This document shows positions 46,653-58,517 of a stretch of DNA of 64,000 nt, piece by piece; position 1 is the first letter of the stretch; the number at the start of each line of letters is the position of its first letter. The stretch is from Volutella citrinella (Eukaryota; Ascomycota; Sordariomycetes; Hypocreales; Nectriaceae). The position numbers and the translations under genes were made by a program. The notes beneath the pieces were generated by a model. The model had not been told where the DNA came from. It searched no databases and saw nothing but the letters and a program-made list of their open reading frames with translations. The stretch lies in assembly GCA_034401135.1 (NCBI GenBank), contig JAWZSP010000008.1:310001-374000 (forward strand), written 5' to 3'.

Positions 46653-48779
46653 ATGCATCCCCTCGACCCCCTCACGCCGGCCGAGATCGTCGTCATCTCC
46701 AAGTTGGTCAAGGATGGCACCTCAGCCGACTTCAGCGTCCACTTCAAGAACATTGAGCTGATCGAGCCCCCTAAGAAGGAGCTGCGCAAGTATCTCGCGG
46801 CAGAGCGCAATGGCATCTCGCTGCCCGCACCCGCGCGTCGGGCTAAGGTGCTGTTCTACCAGCGCGGCACGCCCAACCTATTCACTGCCACCGTGGACAT
46901 TGGCGCCAAGAAGCTGGAGGCGATTGAGAAGCTCGACTCTCGCTACTATGGCCAAGCCGACATGGACGAGGTGATTGAGGTCCGAGACACCTGCCTGCAT
47001 CATCCCAAGGTGCTTGAACGCATCAAGAAGTACAAGCTGCCCGAGTCGTGGGTCGTTGTGTGCGATACGTGGCCCTACGGACGTGACTCAGAGGAACTGA
47101 ACCGCAGAATCGCTCAGGTATGGCACCGCTCCTCCGATGTAGAGCGTACATAATCTGACCGCAACAGTGCTACCTCTACGCCAAGGATGGATCACACCCA
47201 GGCTCAAACTCCTACGACCATCCCCTGCCCTTCTCCCCCATCATCGACTATATCACCAAGGAGCTGATTGACATCATCGAGCTGCCGCTGGGCGAGGACC
47301 ACAGCGTGACGCCAGACGTGGAATACGTCCCTCACACCACCAAGCAGTGGCACCACGACCTGCACTCGGAGCCCAAGCGGACAGACCTGAAGCCGCTGAC
47401 TGTTCACCAACCCTTGGGTGCATCATTCACCGTCGACGGACACCTCGTGCAGTGGCAAAAGTGGCGCTTCAGGGTCGGCTTCAACTGGCGCGAGGGCATG
47501 GTGCTGCACGACGTGACGTATGATGGCCGCGAGCTCTTCCACCGCCTCAGCCTGAGCGAGATGTTTGTGCCCTACGGAGATCCCCGGACGCCATACTCGC
47601 GGAAGAGCGTTTTTGATGTTGGTGATGTTGGTGCCGGTGTTGCGGCCAACAATCTGGCCTTGGGCTGTGACTGTCTGGGGTTGATCAAGGTGAGTCGAGC
47701 CATCCGAGGCCGTTGTGACGCCGAAATCTCTAAGACGCTGGCAGTACTTTTCCTTTACTCTTAGCGACTCCAACGGAAACCCGGTCAACAAGCCCAACGC
47801 CATCTGCATGCACGAGATTGACGACGGCATCGGCTGGAAGCACACGGATGGTGGCTCCCAGCAGGTGTCCATCGTCCGATCTCGTGTTCTCGTTCTACAG
47901 ACCATCATCACTGTTGGAAACTACGAATACATCTTCATGTGGCACCTGGACCAGGCGGCTGCCATCCACTACCGCATCCAGGCCACTGGAATCCTGTCCA
48001 CCGTTCCCATCGCTCCCGGGGCCAAGGTGCCATGGGGAACAAACGTCAACGAGGGCGTCATGGCCCCATATCACCAGCACGTCTTCTCTCTCCGAATCGA
48101 CCCCGCGCTGGACGGAGACAAGAACAGCTTCGTCGAAGAAGACTCGGTGCCCATGCCCTTTGACGAGTATAATCCCGTCGGCGTTGGATACATCACCAGG
48201 CGAAAGGTGCTCTCGACCTCGGGCAGCTCCGAGGCACAGCCCAACCGCGTGCACAAGATCATCAACCCGTCCGTCATCAACAGGGTCTCGGGCAACCCCG
48301 TCGCATACACCATCCACAGCCCGCAGAAGCAGATGCTCCTAGCCCACCCCGACTCGTGGCACGGCAAGCGCGCCAAGTACGCATTCCAGCCGTACTGGGT
48401 CACCTCGTACCAGGACGGCGAGCTCTTCGCCGCCGGCGACTACACCTACCAGTCGCTGCCGGACGACATCCCCGACGGCACAGGGAAGAAGCGCAAGGGC
48501 GACCTTGGCGCCTGGGCGGCCCGGGGCGACAGCGTCGACGGCGAGGACATTGTGTTGTGGCACACCGTCTCGCTCACACACAACCCGCGTCCGGAGGACT
48601 ACCCCGTGATGCCGTGCGAGACAATGGTGGTGAGTCTGAAGCCGAGCGGCTTCTTTGAGCAGAACCCGGCGCTGGATGTGCCGCAGAGCACCCAGAGGGT
48701 GAACCAGAGTGTGTTGTACGATGAGAAGCCGAAGGCGGGAGTGCAGGAGTCTTGCTGCGGATCGAAGCCTCGATTGTAG
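46653..48779 (+). CDS. Copper amine oxidase
   Basis: Three exons: 46653-47117, 47168-47689 and 47745-48779; introns 50 and 55 nt; 673 residues, standard for the family. It deaminates a primary amine to aldehyde, ammonia and hydrogen peroxide, using copper and a topaquinone made from a tyrosine of the protein. The cofactor tyrosine is Tyr389 in VGNYEY. Copper ligands: the His pair in HQHVFSLRID and a third in HTVSLTHNPRPEDYPVMP. The catalytic base Asp is in VFDVGDVGAG. No signal peptide; the C-terminal residues (SKPRL) resemble a peroxisomal targeting signal type 1 only loosely (PRL). Fungal members act on tyramine, phenylethylamine, histamine or agmatine; the substrate is not readable here. 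Confidence 0.96.
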
Positions 48780-49030
48780 ATGATTTAGTCATGAGATAGA
48801 TGGTTAGAATGTAATGAGTTTCAATGACATGTTCCTATCGAACATCATCTTGCTGTAGAATGACATGTTGCTGTCCAGTGACATCTTGCTATCCAATATC
48901 ATCCTGCTATTTCGTGAAGCGTGGTTTGCAATGCTAGTCCTATGGTAATCTTGATTGTGTCACTTTGGAGCAACACTTGATCAACATTGATATACTGATT
49001 GTGATATATTTCTATCAGGCTATGTGGGCT

Positions 49031-51529
49031 CTACATGTGAGTATACACCGGCCCTGTGAAGGAACCCACGACAGGATCAAAGTGAGCATCCACACCGCCC
49101 TGCCCGACCCAGTCAATATCAAGGTCATCAGACAAGGATGACAAGAGATCCGGCGTTGGGGCCGAGGACAGCGTAATAGCGCTTTCCAGCTGAAGCTCCG
49201 CCTCCTCAACAAAATTGTCCGATACCATCTCATGAATCATGCGCAAGGTCGGCCGATGGATCACAATCTTGCTAACCTGCTGCCAGTTCTCCTCTATGCT
49301 TCTCCTCCCCGCATTGCTCATGTTTGTCGGCCGCTCCCATCCCTCTCCCAGCGGAATCTCGCGAGCTAACGTCTCAAACACGTCACGGATGCACTCGGCT
49401 TCTGCCCATCGCTCGGCCAGGATGGCGAGTGTGCTGGAGCAGGCGCGTATGGCGTCGGAGACATCGGCTGACTTGTACGACGGCTTCCATCGCGAGATTG
49501 GCGTGGCGAAGAAGCAGTACAGGAGCGTCACGCCCATCTGGAACTGTGTGAGGAGCTGCAGGCAGTCAGAATCTCCTATACGGCGGTGATGTGCAACATG
49601 AGAGGAAGACATACTCCTAGCCATGGCTGGGCGATTTCCCGGGCCATCTGGAATCTGCGGAAGAACAGCAGCGCCTGGCAGCACGCCTGAACTGACCAGT
49701 CGCCTGCAGAGCCATGTGCGATGACTCTGGTGGGTCGATAGAGCATCACAATGTTGTAGTAGTAAATCATCTTGAGCCAGCCCGGGCCAACATATCCTTT
49801 CTGCGACGGTTTCGTCAGACTAGAAGACTGCCGATTCCACTCCTTGACTTTTTCCATCATTTCCGAACGCCAGTTGAATGCCGATTCGGAGTGCGTGACA
49901 AAGTCGCGCGCCAGCACGATTTCCTGGATCTCGGACTCGAGTCGTCGGCTTTCCAAGACGTGGAGAGCTGTTGATAGCGCTGTCGGGGCAGTGAGGCCCG
50001 TGAGGTTCGATCCCGGGGGTGTGGAGGAGGCTGCTTCTAGGAGCTGGTCGTCATCGAGATTTTCAAACACCTGCGCTTGTAAGCCAAATGTTCTGATATC
50101 GCATGTGGGTATGACTGACCGGGACCGTGATCTTATCGGTTGGGATGGAGAAGGGGAGGTCATAAGAACTGCATACGGCGCGGTCAACTGCATACGCGCA
50201 CCAAAAGACCCGTCGACGATGCTGGATGTGAATCAGCGATTCACCGTCGATTGGTAGAGGCTCTACTTCAGTGAGGTGGAACTGCGACATGACGCAGAAC
50301 CGGATTGTCCACGAGGATAGGGAGATGATGCTCTCCATTGAAGGCATGTGAAGCGCGTAGATGGTGAGGAGCAAGAAGCCCTGGGCTCGGATCATTGGGT
50401 CTGGGGATGCGACAAGATGTGGTAGATAGGCCGAGGTTGCGATGGAGTAGAGTTTCTGATGAGCAGGTTAATGGCGGTGGCCTGGTTCTGATCCAGAGAC
50501 AACTTACTTGAGACAGGGATGGCCCGTTGATCCTGGCTTTCGTCATGAGCAAGGCAATGGCATATATCTAAATGGAAGGTCAGCATGAGGAACATTGCGC
50601 GTGTGATGGATATGCGCTTACCATGTTGACAAAGAAGCCTTTCCATCTCATCGACTCTGGGGCGATGTGTTTGTTGCTTCTCCAGTACTCGGCCAGTTCT
50701 AGGATCTGATGCTTCAATAAAAAAGGATACTGGGAATGGGCCATCTCGAAGTAGGTCTGAATCAGGAATTGCTCCGTATGCCAGTCGATGCCCAGGCCTT
50801 CCAACGAGATGTGATCATGCGCAGTAGCCGTGGTCTGTCTGGGGACCCCGGAAAGCACGCTGAACAAGCCAGCGTTGAGTGTGTCCTGGGGACTGGGCGC
50901 TGTTGGCATTGGCACAACACGATGAGGGGCTTCTCTTGGCATCGGGGGCTCAGGGTAGTCTGGAAGCTCATCCGCCGGGGCATGAACGGGCTAGATGAAC
51001 CGACAGGGTCAGCGAGCGTCCATTCATCGGAAGTCGTGGCACTTACTTGCGTGTCATTTTGCGGGTGAGGTGCTGCATCCTGGGAAGCAGCGTTGTTGAT
51101 GTGATCGAGGCTTTCCTGCGGGATAAGCGACTCGAGCTGCGCGATCCTCTCCTCTAAGCGTCGCACATATCTTGACACGAGTCAGCCGACGATGATAGAC
51201 GAGAGAAAAGGCAAGGGGAAACGCCTACTCGGGTTCTAGGGGCGTCTTGGAGCTCGCCGGCTGTGCTGGAACGCAATCTACTCGGGATAATTAGTGATGG
51301 CATGAAAACCCCGCCATCTAATTCGGGTCGTCGTACCAACCCCGGACTGAATGCAGTTTTCGCATGGCCGGGCTTCGGTGCACTTGCAGGGCTGGTCAGC
51401 GTGTGCCAGGGGTCAGCAATAGGAGGGGAAGCGCACCTTTTGCTTTCGATGGCGGCACCGGGCGCAGGCCAGCAGCTTGGGCTTGCGGGACGGGCCCTGC
51501 TCGGCGACGGCGGCGGGCTGGGGCGTCAT
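49031..51529 (-). CDS. Zn2Cys6 transcription factor with fungal-specific TF domain (TF2)
   Basis: Nine exons: 51529-51437, 51391-51337, 51277-51229, 51170-51047, 50990-50622, 50567-50508, 50455-50120, 50070-49615 and 49555-49031; introns 45-59 nt; 688 residues. The zinc cluster is spread over the first three exons: Cys at 22, 25, 33, 41, 44 and 51. The first loop has seven residues instead of the usual six, so either it is unusual or that splice site is one codon off. A coiled-coil (YVRRLEERIAQLESLIP) follows, then the regulatory domain (YFEMAHSQYPFLL, RRRVFWCAYAVDRAVCSS, REIAQPWLG). It shares intron positions and motif order with TF1. TCCGAT/ATCGGA occur at 51716-51721 and 51956-51961 upstream. 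Confidence 0.94.
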
Positions 51530-52127
51530 TCCGGAGAGTGTCGTGCCGGTGTCTATCGAGGGGCACCAGCATCAGACGGGCCCGGGGGAGGTACCGTACG
51601 ATGCGATACGACCTGAGATTGGCATTGCCTCGAGCTCTCGGGTGACCGAGCAGGCAGTGGAGCCGTGGAGATGTCCTGTCTATCGGTTCCAGTACTAGTG
51701 CAGCAGAGAGCTTGGTCCGATAGCGGGGTTAGACGCTTAATCTCTGTTTGGTGTAGTCCGGGGGCCCAATGACGCCAGCGATAGGAGTCCGTCGGACTTG
51801 GGGTGCCCGACGAGGCGGGCCGACGCACAGAGCGCTTGTCGTGGTCAATGCCCAGGCGGATCGGGCGGCCGATGCGCTCAACACTAGGCTCTAGCGCAAG
51901 AGCTGGTTTTGCTCGTGGTGAAGGCTCCTCACTCGGATCGCAGCCGGTTCGACCTATCGGATGTCAACCAGGAGCATCTGTGGAGCAATCGACAAAACGT
52001 TGGAGGTCACAACTGCTCGTAGAGGGAGACGCTGGGTCTGGCTGGCTGAATTAAAGCTCTAATAATCAAAGTCCTATGCACGGGTATCTCGAGTCAAACA
52101 ACTCTAAGCTTTCTGTCTTGAGCCCTT
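51530..52127. other. Intergenic, TF2 promoter
   Basis: No gene. Contains two TCCGAT-type sites and the 3' flank of the neighbouring membrane protein gene. Confidence 0.5.
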
Positions 52128-53397
52128 TCATACCACCGCCGGCCCCCCTTTCTGGACGACATATTCAGTTTGTGCAGTGTGTGCAGCTTGTGCGGCTTGT
52201 GCCTCTTGTGCTTCACGCCAGCAGTCCGGATTACCCGACGAGTCGTCTCCAGAACCCCGAGTATTGAGTCGTTGCATGGGCGTGTGGCCGCTGCTCTCGT
52301 GCGTCTCACGCCGGTGATGGCCATTCAGATCCTTGCGCACGGCGTAGAAGAAGCCTGTGTTTGCTACGATGGACGCGGTAAGAGTCTCGATGGAGGACCA
52401 CTGTGTCTTGTCAGTTGATGCTGCAACAGTCCACAGACACGAATACGCACCAGGTTGCGGGTTGCTTGGTTGAGATTTTGGAGGGTTAGGGGGATTCGCG
52501 CAACCGTCGTGGCCACGGTTAGGATTCCGAGACTGAAGAGGAACACCAGCTGCCATTTTCTATCATCGTGTCAGCCAGAGCAGGACATAGCAAGTATTAA
52601 GCAGGGGCTACTTACTCTCTCCCGCGGATTGTGAGGACCCTTAACATAGGAAATGGTAGAATGATGAGAGCTAGGTCTGTGGCGAGGTCGAACGAGGCCA
52701 TGATCAACAGGTCAATCTGGCCCTTGCGGCAGTCCCATGCTGTCCAACCAAGTCAGCGCTACAGCTTGCCGTGGTAAGGAATTATTGGACTCACGGGTTC
52801 CGTCTGGCTTCAGCTCCCACATACTGCCATCGTATTGTCAGTATGGCTCTTTGAATTTGGCACACACAAGGTTCATTTACCGGCTCAGCGGGTTGCACTC
52901 GGTCAAGGCGGCGACGATGATTGCAATATACGAGGCCACGAGCACCCACCACAACACCCTCACGGCGGTCCGTCCCCAAGCGAGAGTTTCGAGAATTCGA
53001 GAGTAGAAGCTGAGGAGGGAGAATTTTAGAAGCCAAATGCTGTAGTTTCTCCGATTAGCACAAAGCAGCAACGGGGAGGAGGGCACGCGACGGCTCACAA
53101 GGAAAAGTAGCTGATTCTCCCGACGAGAATGAGCTTGTACGCGGTGGACTTGGGCAGGCTGGCAATCGGATTCTCCGACAAGCCAACTGGAGGGGGATAG
53201 GAATTGTTCCTGATGATGACGGTCAAGGTCTGGGCGATGAGCGGCACCATGGAGACGGCCATGTAGATGTCGTCGGCGTGCCAGTGGCGGTAGCACCGGG
53301 CATGGCGGCGACAGCGGAAGAAGATGCGGTATGAGCAGCGAAGGAGAATGATGCTACCGCAGATGACGGCCACGGCGATGGTGAACTCGTTGGCCAT
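52128..53397 (-). CDS. Rhodopsin-like (PTH11/SAT4-type) membrane protein
   Basis: Six exons: 53397-53099, 53039-52881, 52823-52795, 52739-52616, 52559-52451 and 52400-52128; introns 50-59 nt; 330 residues. Seven hydrophobic segments in the order of the fungal rhodopsin/SAT4 domain. Landmarks: HADDIYMAVSMVPLI, YFSFIWLLKFSLLSFYSRI, WDCRKGQIDLLIMASFDLATDLALIILPFPML, WQLVFLFSLGILTVATTVARI and SSIETLTASIVANTGF. One exon is only 29 nt. The C-terminal tail is hydrophilic with an Ala/Gln-rich repeat (EAQEAQAAQAAHTAQ). No CFEM domain. The family is linked to surface sensing in plant- and insect-associated fungi, but most members are uncharacterised. Confidence 0.88.
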
Positions 53398-54679
53398 GGC
53401 TGCGGGCTGCTGGCTCGAGCGAGGGAGGGGGGGGGTTCGCAAGCAGCCCCGACTCTCAGCCCTCGCACGAGCACGTCGTCGTCGTGAGCCCAAGTCCGGC
53501 GGAGTCGGTGATCGGTTCCAGCAACGGCTATTGAGAAGGGGACTCGTATCGCCAAGACGGGTCCGGGTGGAGGTTGCGGAGCGGGAGGCAAAGATGCCAA
53601 GTCGCGAACAAAGTTGACGCATCACATACCGCCTTCCCGGGTGCACCCCTCCACATAAAACATCCTCGCAGCCCGCCTCGGATGTGGGTTCTCCTTTTTT
53701 CCGGGGAAGGGGGAATGGATCACCCCATTACCGCCCAGGGCTGAAGCTGAGGCGCGGGTTAGCCAAACTTTATCCATGGCGTTAAGCTGGCGGAGGATTG
53801 CCCCGGTGACAAGCCACATCAGATAGTGCCGGGCTAGTCGCTGCCGACGCATGCGGAGGCGGAGGGGAAATTGGATGGCCCTGAAGAAATAGGAGAGGCA
53901 CGGCATTCGAGAGAGGGCAATTGACTTTGGGGCAATTTCTGCGCAATTTATTACCTAAATGTTGAATGAGGGTCGATTCGTAGTCTCTGCCACTTGATGT
54001 CGCCATCACCAAGCCAGGGCACAGGGCTGAGATGGTAGCAAGATGACGCCCAATGGGAATCGAGAATGATGGCAGCCACAAAATGGTGTTTTCGGTTTGG
54101 TCAAGGGGTAGTCTAGTTGGCACTGGCGCTGACATGCGTTGATCTGCGCATGGATGGGGAGAAATAAGGTGTGAAATGTCGCATTGCGTTCTCTGGGTGG
54201 GGGGAAGGGAATACACTCCGGCCCCTCTGCCTGTTTGCGCGTCCAATGAATGAAAGCTATATGGAAACTCATACTGCAAAGTGCACCCGGGATCTCGGGT
54301 CTACCTGCCGGCCACCATTGAAGCCATTCATCTCTCCCTCCATTGCCCGACAGTAGCACCCCCTTATCCATACTCTAGCAAGGCCCAGATTGCCCAGCTT
54401 GATGGTATCGGCGTGACATTGTCAGAACGCAAGTTCAATGTTCCCTTGTGGTCGTCGAGGGAACAGCTGGCGTTTCTAACTTTACTAGACAAACCTTGTG
54501 TGGGTTTCTGGAAGAACTTAACTATCCCAGCCACAATCCAGGCCTCACTGGCTACCTGGAGCCACCATAACTAATGGTAGGGCAGCCTGTCAAAGTCCCC
54601 TGAGAAACCATTTCTCAGCACTCCGTAGTGCATAGTCAGATCATCATCCCTTACCAGCTCATATTCAACAACATTGTGG
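53398..54679. other. Intergenic, no gene seen
   Basis: Promoter side of the rhodopsin-like gene. Short frames only. Confidence 0.5.
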
Positions 54680-55590
54680 TGGGCAGCCATGTACATTTTG
54701 CCCAGCATACCCGGAGCGACTTGTAGTTTGTTCCATCAGCCCATGCCCGTGGCGGTAGCTGCCTCGAAAACAATGCCTTCTTCGTCACTACCCTGCGTTC
54801 CTTGGGATTCTCAGTCTTCACCGGGGTGCTCGGGCGTATTACAATACTTGCGAGATGTACTTTGGTGACACCATCTTGGTCACGATGGCGGATTTGAAAC
54901 ATGTCCTTATCCCAGTATATAGCGCATTTGTGGCAACCATGCCACGGTCTCTTGTTGAACGTGCCATACGCATGCAGGTGGTACTGGGGCAGATGAGGGT
55001 CCTCTACGAGTCACCGGGATGGTATACCCCAATGAGCAGCGAATGTGGATCTATCAGCACCGAATCAGTAGGAAGCACCATGGCCGACTCACTACGCCTT
55101 TCCGGGGTTAGAGTTTGCCTGTACTGACATCAAGGCTGCGAATGTATTCCCCTCGGCGAGTAGGACATCTTCATGACACACATAGCCATGTGTGTTCGCG
55201 TCACTGCTACCCGGAAGTAAGGAACTTGATGGGTCTCTGATTCTGAGCAACGTCTTTGAGTGGGGGCGTCGTGGCTAAAGACATTCAGAACTGATGATGG
55301 GACTCAATGGCCGAAGGAAATCTTTTGGCATAGAGCCGGAGCAACAAGGCGCAGCAGCCATCTTCTTGGGTGCTATCCACCTATCCAATACCCCAGCCAT
55401 GTGTCTCCGTTCGGAGGTCGATGATGGGGCCACGGAGCAGCTGGTGGCGAGAGCTGGCTATAAAATTCAATTAAAGGACGCCAGAGGTTTCATTATGCCC
55501 CTATCTCACAGGCGAGGTTGGACCTGTTACCTGGTGGCCGAGCGATTTCATAATAATCATGATGCTTTCTATTTTAATGGCTAGTTCATA
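54680..55590 (+). pseudogene. Decayed coding region of unknown family
   Basis: Fragments that read like protein appear in order but in changing frames: HILV-type strand DTILVTMADLKHVLIPVYSAF (about 54870), ERAIRMQVVLGQ, NEQRMWIYQHRI (about 55030), EFACTDIKAANVFP (about 55115), DIFMTHIAMCVRVTATR (about 55170), TFRTDDGTQWPKEIFWHRAG (about 55280) and WTCYLVAERFHNNHDAFYFNG (to 55584). No open frame or intron pattern joins them. I cannot name the family; the piece just upstream of the O-methyltransferase 3' end suggests an old neighbouring gene lost by frameshifts. Confidence 0.4.
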
Positions 55591-55613
55591 TCTCTATCTA
55601 TCATAAACGTGAC

Positions 55614-56869
55614 CTACGCCGCCAGAACAAGCTCAATAATGCTCTCAGGCGAAGCCGGGTTAGAGAAGATGTTGACCACCTCGAGGCCAGCCTTGGCCAC
55701 AATATCCCGCCACTCTCCCTCAGTGCGCTCGCGCGACTCGCCAATGTGGCCCAGCATCATCATGTCCATGGCCGTGGCAGCCTCAGCGGGGCGCTCCTCT
55801 GCCAGCACGATATCGTTGATCAACACCTTGGAGTAGCCAGGGACAAGGGCGGGCTTGAGGTTCTCGAGGATCTTGACGCAGTTTTCGTCACTCCAGTCGT
55901 GTAGGATCGAGTGCAAGAAGTAAGCGCGCGAACCCTTGATGGGCTCGGGCGTGTAAAAGTCGTGCGTCTCAAACTCAAACGGCTGCTCACCTTCGATGCT
56001 GCCAATGACCTCGGGCTTGTCTTGGAGAACAAGCCGGCCGGGCACGGGTGTCTCAGCGACGAACTCAGCAGCAAAGGCGGCCAAGTCATGGCCCCGACCA
56101 CCGCCGACGTCGACCAAGAAAGACTCGCCCTTCTCCTTCTCGAAACCGTCGATGAGACGCTCGACAACTGGGTAGAACTTGTACCAGTTGATGTTGCCGC
56201 GGCGGTACACGGACATGAAGGAGGCGAACCAGTTGACGTAGGGCGGGTTGGCCAGCAGGTAGTTGAAGAAGGGTTCGTTGGAGCCCATGGCGTACTGGAA
56301 CGGCCCGTTGGTGATCTCCGGGTGCACGTAGCCGACCTCGGCAAAGTGCTCGTGGTATTTCTGGAACGACTTTCCGGCCGCGCGGTGGCAGAAGTGGATG
56401 CTGTGCTGGTAGCTCTCCGTGGCGAGCGTCTGCGACAGCGGCGTGGGCAGCCAGCCGGCCTCCTTGGAGTACTTGACAACGTGGTGGGCGGCAAAGTGCC
56501 TCATGAAGCGAGGCAGAAGGTCGGCCTTGATGCCGGTCTTTTCGGCCAGCGCCTCAGTGCTGATGCCATCCTTGGCCTCCTCGAGATGCTGGAAGAGGTT
56601 GGTGTCGTTGGCCACTTCCAGACAGCCACCCAGGGAGTACTGTTTCGAATATTAGCACGGTTCATCCAGCTCACAGTACACAAGTAGCCGTAGCTAGGTG
56701 TAGAACGCACCGTGGCGAACCACACGCGCTGGACAAAGTCGGTGGGCGTCTCGAGCTCAGCCTGGAGCTCCCTGTTGAGGTCGAGCAGGATGTTACGGGC
56801 GCCGACCTCGCCAGCCTCGTGGGCGGCGGCCGCGGCCTGCATGCGTTGCACAATGTCAGAGGGTGCCAT
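55614..56869 (-). CDS. SAM-dependent O-methyltransferase
   Basis: Two exons, 56869-56711 and 56639-55614; 71-nt intron; 394 residues. A class I, COMT-like fungal O-methyltransferase: N-terminal dimerisation/winged-helix domain (about 1-160, VANDTNLFQHL, ISTEALAEKTG), SAM-binding motif VDVGGGRGHD (about 225), and the catalytic region LHSILHDWSDENCVKIL with the His expected to act as base. Typical of tailoring enzymes in secondary metabolism, methylating a phenolic hydroxyl. No PKS or NRPS is in the window, so the substrate is unknown. Confidence 0.94.
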
Positions 56870-58517
56870 TTTCGGATAAAGGGGATAGACGTGGGAAGGA
56901 TGCTGGGTGAGATGACGTGCAAAGCGAGGCGTGGGCCGGCGTGGTAGTATCGGGGGAGGCTTGAGGGATTCGGGTCTTTTAACAGATGCCTGCCAGGGCT
57001 TCCCGCCTCTCGGAACAATAGCCCTGAGCGCATGAACAGGCGCTGCATCCACTAACAAGGGGCTGGTTCGCAAGATGGACCTTTTGGGGGAGGAGAGGAG
57101 GGGCCAGAGCCAGACGAGAGAGGCACAGGCTGCAGGGATCCGGGGAGAACTATCCAGCTTCTGCTGTCTATCTGCCAAAACTGACTCGCACAGAGCAGAC
57201 TCGACCAAGCTTCTGACACATGCATGTGTGTTGCCGGTTCGACTGCAGCCTTGACCACCCGTCCCTTGGTATCCATTCATTCCCACCTGGGCCATCATCC
57301 CGGCTATGCGGGAATAGCAGAAACACGTTACCGTCCCGGATACACTAAACTAGCTCAATCCTCTGCTGGGGAAGGGGTAGGTACGGGCGGACGACTCTCG
57401 TAGTCGTATGAGCTATCGTGGGCCTCGTCGTCGTCCCATTGCGGGCCCTATCAAACCCACGACCCGCGCGAGCGGCCCGCCTTTTCGGCCTGCGCCATGG
57501 TTTTAGCTCGCGGCCGGCCGTCTGCGAGTGGATATCTCGTAGCCGGATCGTCCAACATCAGGTGGGCCGATGCTGAAACCCCATGGGCCAATCTCTCCGG
57601 CTCCATGATTTTCGTCGAGCGTGCCTCAATGATTTCCGTGCGGTGCGGTGCGGTGCTCATCACGGCAGTCAGCCACTATATACCGAGGGAAGCATTTATC
57701 ACCACTAACCAACTGTCATCACCCAGTCTGTCCATCCGACGAAGTGGTTCCGAGCGGGGCAGCAGTCCAGGGAACCCTGCCTTGTCAGTGAACTGGTCAG
57801 AAACGCATGTCCAGGGCGCCGGCCGTGGTTGGACGTGCGACATGCAGTGCCTGCAGGGGGTCGACGGCGGGCTGGTGCTTGCTTTGCATGCCAGCAGCAG
57901 CAGTAACCAGGGCTGCTCGCGTTGCAGCAGTGTCACCGGATCTGCAGTGACAAGCTGGATGTGAATGGTTGAGACACCGGGCCCCCGGGTTCGCGGATAT
58001 ACGATGACCCCCGGGCTCCCACGCCACGCCACTGTCTTCATGCTCAATGGAGCAACTCGTGCTAAATCCCTCGTTATCCGCACCAGCCTTGTCGCCTTGT
58101 ACCTGCTGCAGCCAAGCCGGCGTTGCGTCCCCACAGTCTGCAATGGGACACTCGTTCGATCTGCGAGAGGTCTCCCCTTGGGCCGTTCCTTTCCCCTAAC
58201 GCCGTCGATGGGCGCTGGAGCTGGAGCGTGCAACCCTCGTTGCTTTTTCTCCGGCATGCAAGGTCATTCGGTTAGTTTCCAGGAAATGGGTAGGAACTGC
58301 ATCGCCGGCTCTTTTGCGTTGCATTGAAAATCTTTTGCCTGTTTCATTGTTTTGTCTGCTCCTTCGACTCCCGGCTAGGCCTGATATATATCCCTCGAGA
58401 CCAGAAAGGCGCCGGGCCTTGTTGCTTGTCCCATGATTTCCGTCGCCCCCGAGAGGTAGTCGCATAGCCTCGTCAACTCAACAACCACGATCATCGTCTT
58501 CAACTGCAGACCTCGCC
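56870..58517. other. Intergenic, no gene seen
   Basis: Shared upstream region of the O-methyltransferase and the second rhodopsin-like gene; only short frames. Confidence 0.5.

Noticed and set aside
46653..48779. Peroxisomal location of the amine oxidase from its C-terminus
   Set aside because: The last three residues (PRL) match the PTS1 consensus only loosely, since its first position is normally a small residue such as Ser, Ala or Cys; evidence too weak to call.
35373..48779. A direct fungal copy of the bacterial Puu operon
   Set aside because: The transaminase is class I/II, not the class III GABA type; there is no glutamate-putrescine ligase, and the amine oxidase is copper-dependent, not a flavoprotein. 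Only a functional parallel is claimed.
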